From Chara braunii (Eukaryota > Streptophyta > Charophyceae > Charales > Characeae), in contig BFEA01000217.1 in assembly GCA_003427395.1 (NCBI GenBank), positions 948,914-974,986 on the forward strand: a stretch of 26,073 nt of DNA, in the 5' to 3' direction. Below the pieces are notes generated by a model. That model saw only the letters and a program-made list of their open reading frames with translations. It was not told the origin of the DNA and did not search any database. This document shows, piece after piece, positions 18,675 through 26,073 of the stretch (its first letter is position 1; the number at the start of each line of letters is the position of its first letter). Position numbers and translations under genes: made by a program.

Positions 18675-20449
18675 CCCTAATTTTTGTGTTGGACAATGAA
18701 CCTGTTACTCAGGAGCTGAAACTGGGGGTCCCCCGTTAACCACGTGTGGAGACCTTTTCAGTGCAGAATATATGACAATATCCAAAATTGATTGATCACT
18801 CGAACGATTTGCATGGAGGGTTGTCGATCGCAGAGCCAAAGGATTATGAGGAGTATGGGACGGGTGCCCTGTTGATGTATGGAAAGGTGTATGTAATCCC
18901 CGCCCCGTTTTTTATGACCATGTTTCTGTGTATGCAACATCAATCGACTGTATGATTTTGTGTTAAGCCTGTAAAAGTTGTCTCCCCGAAAAAACCAGGG
19001 TCAGGATAGATGCATGCACAACAGGTACGTTACACTCTGTATACATGCCTAGGTATGGGTTGGATCTTCCTCATGCATGACGCGCGATTGACATCTGATG
19101 TGTGGGAATGTTATTCTCTCTCTTTTTCCTTCTGCCCATCGAACGGTTGTCTGATTTGCATTGAGTATACGGGCATCGTCCCTTGGGAAGAGCAATAGGA
19201 GTAGAGTAGCGGTAGGCGTAATAGTTCACTCAAATTCTGTTGATACATATTATGTGCACGCACGTATACGGATGACCCCCAGAACGGCAGTTATCACGTA
19301 TACGGCGTGTTTGCATGATTCGTCCCCGACCCTCTCATGCCTGGTACACCCAAATGAATGAGTTAAGTACTTCTTGCAAAATATGGGCATCGGCGTTCCA
19401 TTCGGGATCACTGACTGTGCCTGCTTAAGGGACCCTGAGTACCGGGAATAATGGGAAAGCGCACAATTCTTCCGTCGATCGAACTGAAGGCTCCCGTCCT
19501 ACCCCTGCCAGATTGAGAACGATCGACTATATGCCTAGGATTTCCAAAGGGCCATCGAACGAAATTCCCGAATTCCGGATTACCCCGACACCTGTAGCCA
19601 CCAGTACTACAGCACACCGAGATTCGTCGCCATTGAAACCAATTTCCCTCCATTTTATCTCCTTCTCCTTTATCATAATCTAACGGTCATCCCTTGGGAG
19701 TCAATAGCCCCCTCCTGGCCCCGAAGGCCATGCTCTGAGTGTCGGCAGTACTATACCTATCAAGCCGCGGGATTTGTCCAACGAACACGTTCTGAAGCTG
19801 AGTGTCGAGAACACATCCTCCAGCTGAGGCCGTCCACGTCAGATTCCAAGATCTGTGAAACCCGCCGACCATAGGTGTTTACACAGAGAGACACCCATTG
19901 TGTTCCCTCCGTACACCAAGTACGAACCCGCCCCAGACGACGAGGGCGGCAAAGCTAGCCGCTCGGCTCTGAAGGGCAAAACCGAAGATCAGGTCCTACG
20001 CTGGACCACTTGCATCCCTGTCCTTGAAACTTGGCACCGGAGATCTCAGTTCCGTCCTGGGACTCCACCTTCACTTTCCTAAAATCCTTAGCACACCCCT
20101 ACTACGCACTTTCGGGCCCCCTCCCACTCTGAAAACAGGAAGTCGCGCTGGGCGTGAGGTTGGGCGTCACATCCCATGCACGGTAAGTCATCTTCAGCTC
20201 TCGTCCACACTGGCATCTGAGCGCCAGTGATAACCCCCTCACTCTCAACAGGAAGTCCCTAGATCCCACCTTAGGTGGATCACCACTTGCGCGGGAGGTC
20301 CCTAGTCCCCCCGCTTGAGACACGTTGCTGCACCTAGCCTATCATCCACAGGCTTTGACTTCACTAGACAGCGCCAAAGGTGGCTGCGCCTGGACATCCC
20401 ATGCTGGTGCGCCACAAGCTCCCTTTTTTTCTTCTTCTTCCTTTTGAAG
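18355..20449. other. No gene recognised; (AAT)n microsatellite at 18627-18673
   Basis: An AAT trinucleotide repeat of about 15 units lies at 18627-18673. The rest is unique-looking sequence. A minus-strand frame 19872 to 19408 (starting ATG, one internal TGA at 19687-19689) is the most coherent, but its length is within chance expectation. A plus-strand segment near 19880-19995 is GC-rich and exon-like, without a recognisable product. Confidence 0.35.
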
Positions 20450-20505
20450 GCCCCATCTATTGGTGGGGAGCTGCACCTGCTGGAAACCAGGTCCAGCGTC
20501 CCTTA
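20430..20505 (-). repeat. R2 dispersed repeat, copy b, with A-rich tail
   Basis: On the minus strand the core TAAGGGACGCTGGACC ... GCTCCCCACC ... GATGGGGC (20505 to 20450) is followed by an AAGAAG/A-rich tail, the poly-T/CTT stretch at 20424-20446 on the plus strand. Beyond its 5' side it also resembles copy a for some tens of bases (AACTTG, TTTGTT). Confidence 0.65.
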
Positions 20506-20662
20506 CAATAGAAGTTGATTTAACAAATCTGGAACACAAGTTACAATGCTTCAGTATTGCTAGACTGTAGTCGGTACCTCTTCACCCCCCTGAAGAAGGC
20601 ACCAAATAAAAACACTCCTGCTTTAGCACCTTTAATTTACTATTTTGGGAGATACCTGGTAC

Positions 20663-21193
20663 CTATGTGACACCGGCGGCCTAGGCCACGGGCAATTTGG
20701 CCTCCGCGTCCGAAAAAGTCGGCCGCGGCCGCGGCCAATGAGGCCCGGTCCGCGGCCTAGTTTTTTAATACTTTTTTAATACCCCTAAAAATACGTAAAC
20801 ATATAAATATAAATAAAAATAATATATATATATATATATATACAGGGTTGTAGGGCTTGGAAAACCCTACAATCCTATATTTTTCACTTTGGAATCCAAC
20901 TTCGTTTAAGATTTTAAAAAATGAAAAACGAAATTCGATGTAAACAAATTATTTAAAAAAAAACAAAACGAAAAGCAGGAATTTTTTTTTGTCATTTTTT
21001 TATCATGAGGGACATGGTCGCTGAGTTGTCCTGAGGTTTTTGAGAAACGTTTTTCGGGTTTGTGTCGGGATATTGGGTGTTTAAAAAAAGATTAGGATGC
21101 AAAAATTGAAAACAAATAAAGAAAAAAAGGGGTCAGGCTGGGGTTGGTGTGTGTGTGTGCGTCCTCTTGTGTGTATGTGTGGAGGGTGTGTGA
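20663..21193 (-). repeat. R1 dispersed repeat, copy III (inverted)
   Basis: The plus strand starts CTATGTGACACCGGCGG, the reverse of the family end. A GC-rich block with GGCCGCGGCC words, an (AT)n run (20823-20842), the hairpin at 20845-20875 (GGGTTGTAGGG with CCCTACAATCC) and an AT-rich body follow. The head is TG-rich (21146-21193). It carries the unfilled equivalent of the element A target (near 21010-21035), which makes it an internal reference for that insertion. Confidence 0.75.
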
Positions 21194-21332
21194 ACCACGG
21201 CCAACCCATATGAACATGGGACACTAGATGTTGCCATGTGTCATTGTATAGTTGGCCAGACGTTACAGGGAGATCGCAATGTTTGGAGCATATTAGATGG
21301 GTTAGTGTTAGCATGGGTTAGGAGAGGGTATG

Positions 21333-21417
21333 GGCACTCAACCGTAGGCTGGGTGCACGCCCTAAAGCGCGCTTTTCGCCGCCTAGCACCCATAGCAGCT
21401 CATCAGAGGGGTAAGTC
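21333..21417. other. Structured unit 1 (paired with unit 2 at 21600-21714)
   Basis: The unit runs from GGCACTC to GGGTAAGTC. An outer stem GGGTGC with GCACCC (extended by GCT with AGC) encloses the small palindrome AAAGCGCGCTTT. Unit 2 has the same order, with a GGTGGC/GCCACC-type stem and an inner GCACA/TGTGC hairpin. The minus strand can alternatively fold as a hammerhead. Function unknown. Confidence 0.35.
21360..21410 (-). ncRNA. Candidate hammerhead ribozyme, type I, minus strand
   Basis: On the minus strand CUGAUGA is at 21406-21400 and GAAA at 21377-21374. Stem II (21399-21378) has GCUGC paired with GCGGC plus UA with UA past a bulged G. Stem III is AAGC with GCUU over a 2-nt loop, ending with U at 21364. 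Stem I is CCCU (21410-21407) with AGGG (21363-21360). Cleavage is predicted after U21364. The UUU cleavage triplet is poor and an alternative long stem competes, so I hold this lightly. No PLE sequence is visible next to it. Confidence 0.4.
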
Positions 21418-21599
21418 ATAATTAGGCTCCTGTTAGCATAGGGGTGGATGGGAATTGCCATCCGAGAATTGTAAGCATATACAACGCAGGCAGTTAGAGG
21501 TTAGGACACAGGAGATCCATACCTGAGGGGTCATAGCTGGTGATGCTGTAGTATCCGTCGCCGTCATAGCTCACACGGCCGGCGTGAAGCGAGGGATCA

Positions 21600-21714
21600 G
21601 GCACTCCGTTGCGCAGGGCATAATGTGGGTGGCACAAAAGTGTGCTTCACAAGCCACAGCCACCGGGTTAGCTCGCCTGGTTGTGTACTCGTGCGAAGAG
21701 CACAAGGGTAAGTC
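21600..21714. other. Structured unit 2
   Basis: From GGCACTC to GGGTAAGTC, as in unit 1. It contains the hairpin GCACAAAAGTGTGC and a surrounding GGTGGC-type stem. It lacks the CUGAUGA core. On the minus strand the adjoining 21520-21622 also reads as an exon-like, GC3-rich frame ending in a GT splice-type junction (AGGTATGG), so both strands look constrained here. Confidence 0.3.
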
Positions 21715-21872
21715 GAAGTAGCAGTGATGCGTGTTCATGCGAAAGTCTTTACACGCACCGAAGTAGGTAGGTGGGCGTAAGAGGAAGGTAGTGTGAGGTC
21801 ATGATGGAATCTAAATAGTAAAAACATTGATAGGTTAGGGAAATGGGCGTAGGGGGAGATCATATTTGCAGA
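21715..21872. other. Nothing recognised upstream of the tandem duplication
   Basis: Short unique-looking stretch with TAGG-rich words. No frame, repeat or structured motif is supported. Confidence 0.4.
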
Positions 21873-22740
21873 GGGTTTGTGAGGGCCGTATTTTGGTATG
21901 TACCACGCCATGGAGAGAGCGAGGGTTGGCAGGGAGATGGCAGGGGGTAGCAGAGTGGTTACCTGGGTTTGTGCGTATGGGATTACGTGCTGGGGGATTT
22001 TGGTTTTTGGTTGTCTGGGTTTTGCCTTGTACAGGGGGGGGTGTACAGTCGCGCCCGAAGAGTGTAGTGTGTACTGCAGGGTCCGTGTTTCTGTTTTGTC
22101 TTGCCTGCGGTGTCGTATCATGGTCTGGCTATGGAGGCCCTTGTGTTGTAGTGGTCGTACTGTCACAGTGGTTTTGTCACAGTGTGGCAGTGTCGTTTCG
22201 ACTGTGTGTCGTATGTGGGCACGTTTTTTTCATGTTGTCGTTTCGCACAAGTGATGTTTTACGGCTTGGCCTGGTCCATTATATTGCCGTTTGTGCAATT
22301 GTGGCGTTTTCGTTCTTTTTTTAAGGAAGGTTTTTTGTTATGTGTGGGTTGTTTTTACAGCGTATTACCTTGTTTCAAGTCCCATAACCAAAAGACTCAA
22401 GGAGAGTTGGTGTCTATATTTGTGCCCAAATTTATACTTATTGTAGATGATGTTCATCGTTTGTATCTGTGTGTTCTGCCTTGTTGTTTGTGCAATTAGC
22501 CCCATCGGTTGTGAAAAGAACTTGATTTTTATTTTACTGTTCTAAAAAATGTTGATTATTGATTTATACAAACTTTTCTATTGTTATTATTTCTTTAATA
22601 TATTAAATTATCATTTATTAATATTATTAATTTATTATAATATTACTGTAATTGTATAATTATTATTATCATTTATTATTATTATTATTACTTTTATTAT
22701 AGCTTTTTATTTTTTAATGTTATGTGTGTGTGTGTGTGTG
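21873..22740 (+). repeat. Tandem segmental duplication, arm D1
   Basis: Begins GGGTTTGTGAGGGCCG and aligns along its length with 22830-24093 apart from the R1 copy IV insertion and a 30-bp deletion in D2. Shared landmarks are ACAGTCGCGC, TGTTTTGTCTTGCCTG, the AAGACTCA context, an ATT-rich zone and a final (TG)n. No coding product is recognised. It contains the empty site for R1 copy IV at 22105-22112 (ctgcggtg). Confidence 0.75.
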
Positions 22741-23072
22741 CGTGTGTCTGTGTCTTGCTCCCAGTTTCCTCGTAATGGGGGTCCGGGTGGGGTAGGTCTC
22801 TCTCTTTTATAATAACAGGATTTAGGAGCGGGTTTGTGAGGGCCGTATTTGGTATGCACCTTGCCATGGGGAGAGCGAGGGTTGGGACAGAGCTCGTGGG
22901 GGGGTAGTAGAGGGTCTACCTGAGTTTGTGCGTATGGGATTACGTGCCAGGGGATTTTGCTTTCGGGTGTCTGGGTTTCGCATTGTACAGGGGGGGGGGT
23001 GTACAGTCGCGCACAAAGAGTGTAGTATGTGCTGCATACCTTCGCAGGGTCCGTGTTTCTGTTTTGTCTTGC

Positions 23073-23080
23073 CTGTGGTG
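23073..23080. repeat. Target-site duplication, left copy (R1 copy IV)
   Basis: ctgtggtg, matched on the right by cagtggtg (23535-23542), one difference. The empty site in D1 reads ctgcggtg. Confidence 0.65.
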
Positions 23081-23534
23081 CTACGAAACACCCTCGGGGT
23101 CAAGCTCGGAGGGCGGCCGTGATCACGGTCGCCGCGGCTCCGGCCCTGGTTGGGTGCGACCGTGACTTTCAGGGAAAAAAAAAAACAAAAAATATGGGGT
23201 TGTAGATCTTTTCGAGATCTAAATTGCGCAATTTTTTATTTTATTTTTTGACTTCGTCTTCGAATTTTAAAAAATCAAAAACTAATTTTCCTGAGGCAGA
23301 AGCTGTTGTTTTTTCTAAAACTTATGAAACTTATGTGTATTTTTATTTTAAATTCAGTAACGTTTTTGGATATGACCCCAAGGCAGAAGTTGTTCAATAT
23401 ATTTTTCTGCATAACATATTTGTTTTTCAAAAAAAAATTATTATTATTTTTTTTTTTCATGGCTGCGGACCGCGGCCATGGCCACGGGGTCACGGCCTAG
23501 GCCGCGCATGGCTGCCTCCGGGAGGGATTCATAG
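23081..23534 (-). mobile_element. R1 copy IV: 454-bp insertion with short terminal inverted repeats
   Basis: The ends are CTACGAAACACCC and, reversed from the right, CTATGAATCCCTC: imperfect terminal inverted repeats of about 13 bp. Both ends are GC-rich and the centre AT-rich. A hairpin TAGATCT-TTTCG-AGATCTA (23203-23221) sits where other copies have GTAGGG/CCCTAC. With 8-bp duplications and no coding capacity it behaves like a nonautonomous DNA transposon (MITE), possibly hAT-like. Superfamily assignment by duplication length alone is tentative. Confidence 0.65.
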
Positions 23535-24091
23535 CAGTGGTGTCGTATCGTGGTCTGGCTATGGAGGTCTTTGTGTTGTAGTGGTCGTACTGTCACAGTG
23601 GTTTTGTCATAGTGTGGGAGTGTCGTTTCGACCGTGTGTCGTATGTGGTTAAGTTTTTTCATGCTGTCGTTTCGCACAAGTGATGTTTTACGGCTTGGCA
23701 AGGTCCGTTGTATTGCCGTATGTGCTATTGTGGCGTTTCGTTTTTTGAAAAAAGGCACAGTACCTTGTTTCGAGTCCCATAACCAAAAGACTCAGGGAGA
23801 GTCTTTGTCTATATTTGTGGCCATATCTGTGTATGTTACAGATGGTATTCATCGTTTGTACCTCTGTGCTTCGCCTAGTTGTTTGCTTATTTAAAAAATT
23901 CTTATTGATTACTGTTCTTTTAAAAAAAAAAGATTATCAATTTATAGAGACTTATGTATTATTATTATTATTTCTTTAGTATATTAGGATTATTGTATTT
24001 TTATTATTCATTAATATTATTGTAATATTACTGTAATTGTATAATTATTATTATTGTTTTATTTTTTTTATATAGCTTTTTATTTTTAATG

Positions 24092-24093
<2 letters not shown>

Positions 24094-24158
<65 letters not shown>

Positions 24159-24494
24159 NGTGTGNNNGGGGGNGGGGNGGGNGGACCCCTCCCCCACCAA
24201 TCAATCAATCAATCAATCAATCAATATTTATTTCTTTTTCAATTTTTTTATTTTTTTTTGTCACTCACCCAAAACCACCCCCTCAAATTTTCATTTTTTT
24301 TTTTTTTTTTTGGACAGGGTGGTAATGGCCGACGTGTGCAGGCGGGGCGAGCGCGCCGTTTTTCCGCACGCGCCCCGCCTGGCCCTGGTGCGGCCGCGCG
24401 TAAACTCGGTCGCACGGCCTCAGCCGCTGGCCCGCTACCGGCCTCCTCGGCCGTGGCCGAGGCGGCGGCGGCCGTGGCCGAGGGGGACACATAG
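24094..24494 (+). repeat. R1 dispersed repeat, copy V, with (TG)n head and unresolved bases
   Basis: A TG microsatellite (24094-24158), a G-rich stretch with scattered N (24159-24182), CCCCTCCCCCACC and AATC repeats (24199-24224), then an AT-rich body. A GC-rich tail follows with GGCCGTGGCCGAGGC-type words, ending GGGGGACACATAG at 24494. Same order as copy VI. Cys/Val repeat frames over the TG tract are artefacts. Confidence 0.6.
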
Positions 24495-25245
24495 CCTGGT
24501 ACTGCCTGTAACTGTATCCCTTAAACCACCAGTACCTCCGAGCCTATTTTCGACGTGGTACTGGCCAGTACCCGAACTTTTAGGAGGCCGGGCCCGGCAA
24601 CGGCTGCCGTTGATGAATCTGATTGGCGGCCGTCGTTTCGTTTCGGCCTCCTGAAAGGTCGGAGGCCGAGTATTTTCGTTTCCTACCAAACCATACCAAC
24701 TCAAAGGGACCACGGTGCATCAGTCAATGCCTCCCAGTGTTGATGCACGAAATTGCAGGCTCAAAGATTTGAGCCTTTGAGCAACCTCATACCACAATGT
24801 GCATTTCTCACCTGCTCCACCAACTGAGATAGATGTGATCAACACTGTCTCGGCAGGCATCATTCCTGTTCGTGTTTTTGTTGTTGTTTTCTGTGCTGAG
24901 CACTCCATTGGCAGCCAGATCTGGTTTGGGATGTAGTAGTTGTGTGGTCTGCTACGACACAAAATAACCGTGTGAGCGTAAGTTGGACAGGCGACCCTCC
25001 AAACGTTTTTCATTCACGATAGGTCACCAGGTCCAGACATCGCAAGCATTGACAGATTGAGAGCTCTTCCTTGATTCCTTTTTTCTTTTTTTCCCCTTTT
25101 TTGAAGTCTTTTCCTTGAATCTATGGGTGGTGGTGGTTGTTTTTCCAAGGGTCCATATCTATCCGTAGGAATTGGGCCCCACTTGAAGTGGTACATGCTG
25201 GCAACAAAGTGCGCCAATAAGCATGACAATGTATTTCCATTATAA
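24495..25245. other. No gene recognised; weak exon-like segment on minus strand
   Basis: Around 24815-24880 the minus strand has a short open segment ending at a good donor-like junction (GCAGGTGAGA), but no partner exon is identifiable. The rest holds nothing I can name. Confidence 0.3.
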
Positions 25246-25321
25246 GGGACGCTGGGCCCGGTTCCCAGCACGTGCTGCTCCCCACGAATAGATTGGAGCA
25301 ATTCTGTAAGAAAAAAAAAAA
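25246..25321 (+). repeat. R2 dispersed repeat, copy d, with A tail
   Basis: The core GGGACGCTGGGCCCGG ... GATTGGAGC (25246-25299) is nearly identical to copy c. AATTCTGTAAG and an A run (25310-25321) follow. The next 120 bp contain AAAAAAGGGCTCT twice (near 25316 and 25410), a small internal repetition. Confidence 0.7.
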
Positions 25322-25546
25322 GGGCTCTCGAAATCAAGATAGAGATCAGACAGCCTGTTACAGATGAGAGAAGTTGCAGAAACACCCATTTTGTAAAAGA
25401 AAAAAGGAAAAAAAGGGCTCTAGAAGTCAAGTTTTTTTTTTTTTTGCCGGGAGAAGCAGTAAGGAGGAATGAACACATCCCCCATCCCCCATCCCCCCCC
25501 CCCTCCCCATCTCGTTTGTTCTCCTTTGCACTGACATTCTCCCCAG
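25322..25546. other. A/T and C homopolymer-rich spacer
   Basis: Poly-A, poly-T (25432-25445) and poly-C (about 25494-25503) tracts. It ends in a pyrimidine stretch and CCCCAG that could serve as a splice acceptor for 25547. Confidence 0.4.
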
Positions 25547-26047
25547 TGGCACCCTGAAGGGCGGCAAGAAGAATTGGTTCCTGATACTCAGAAAGCTGAC
25601 CCGTTGCTCTACACGGACAAGGTGGTGTGAGGTGATGATCCACAGTACTCCATACATGAGAGAGAGGAAGCACGGGTTTCTGTCATTGACATGGTGGCGG
25701 GCCTGGCGGCTGAGATACTGCAGTTGGACGGCAATCAATCACTGCCAGGCAATAAAGGACAAAGTCAGCAACTTGAAGGAAGACGAACGTGGGACTCATA
25801 AAGTCAACTCATGGGGATGGGTCAACGAGAGGCTACATGGGCGAGTAACACTGATACCCCAAGCATCTTGTTCTTTATGCATATCTGACGTCGAGACTGA
25901 CGGACTGGATATCTAGCCAGGTCTGGAAGGAGCTTATGGAATGGCAGGCTGACAGTCAATCCTCCACCCAGTGGAGTAATCAATGCTGTTCAGGCCCTTC
26001 AGGGGCAATTTGACCAAATGGAAGGAAGTGTTCTGAGGAACTTCTGA
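25547..26047 (+). pseudogene. Possible decayed coding remnant, product unknown
   Basis: One plus-strand frame has protein-like stretches separated by stops. The first is 25547-25627 (WHPEGRQEELVPD, ending at TGA 25628-25630). The second is 25631-25798 (VSVIDMVAGLAAEILQLDGN, ending at TAA 25799-25801). The third is about 25948-26044 (GVINAVQALQGQFDQMEG, ending at TGA 26045-26047). Amphipathic spacing and a common frame suggest an old gene or gag-like remnant; splice-like AG sites at 25546 and 25947 allow an exon reading instead. No family recognised. It might continue past the window. Confidence 0.3.
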
Positions 26048-26073
26048 CTCTTCCGAGATGGTATTGGTGTGCC

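Larger units (their letters stand above)
22830..24093 (+). repeat. Tandem segmental duplication, arm D2 (carries R1 copy IV)
   Basis: Second arm, starting 957 bp after D1. The sequence resumes at TGTCGTATCGTGG (23541) after the insertion, matching D1 at TGTCGTATCATGG. The arms differ at scattered sites, so the duplication is not recent. Confidence 0.75.

Noticed and set aside
19408-19872. Minus-strand frame of about 155 codons with one TGA
   Set aside because: A frame of this length with one stop is expected by chance in a window of this size; no homology recognised.
24089-24160. Cys-Val repeat protein over the TG tract
   Set aside because: A direct translation of a dinucleotide microsatellite.

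Overview
The window is eukaryotic, repeat-dominated nuclear DNA. It has long microsatellites, GC-rich blocks next to AT-rich blocks, nested retroelements with target-site duplications, and assembly gaps. The zinc-knuckle proteins joined to an N-terminal GIY-YIG endonuclease and a Penelope-type reverse transcriptase (RT) suggest a green plant or streptophyte alga. A charophyte such as Chara would fit, but that is a guess from general resemblance. I see no intact host gene, no rRNA and no convincing tRNA.

1-12952: two nested Penelope-like elements (PLEs). Element A (216-4839 plus 11630-12614, about 5.6 kb without the nested copy) lies between 13-bp direct repeats (tcagggaccatat at 203-215 and 12615-12627). 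It starts and ends with pseudo-LTRs (pLTRs) of about 270 bp, each holding a hammerhead ribozyme and a TATA box. Element B (4840-11619, 6.8 kb) sits inside the 3' part of A between 10-bp repeats (cttatggcgg at 4830-4839 and 11620-11629) and has its own unrelated pLTRs of about 860 bp. Both carry the same gene plan. ORF1 encodes a CCHC zinc knuckle, a charged coiled coil and a SAP-like fold. ORF2 encodes a GIY-YIG endonuclease, a linker with a CxC motif, and an RT. ORF1 would bind RNA and DNA as a gag-like partner; ORF2 would nick the target and copy RNA into it. This order (endonuclease first, CxC linker, no CCHH) matches the N-terminal-endonuclease PLEs (Naiad/Chlamys type), for which hammerheads have been reported absent. 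Both copies are dead: in-frame stops, frameshifts, and in A a lost RT aspartate.

Element A itself landed in a copy of a dispersed repeat called R1 here. R1 has a microsatellite head, an AT-rich body with a conserved hairpin, and a GC-rich tail ending near GGTGTTTCATAG. Six copies are visible: 94-215 plus 12615-12952, 14388-14947 (interrupted by a 220-N gap), 16811-17391, 20663-21193, 23081-23534 and 24094-24494. The 23081-23534 copy is a clean insertion with an 8-bp duplication in one arm of a tandem segmental duplication (21873-22740 and 22830-24093); the other arm is its empty site.

12953-26073: mostly noncoding repeat debris. A second dispersed family, R2, of about 55 bp with an A-rich tail, occurs four times. 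A minus-strand hammerhead candidate lies at 21360-21410, inside one of two related structured units (21333-21417 and 21600-21714). A decayed coding remnant is possible at 25547-26047. Long stretches (12953-14387, 14948-16810, 18354-20449, 24495-25245) hold nothing I can name.
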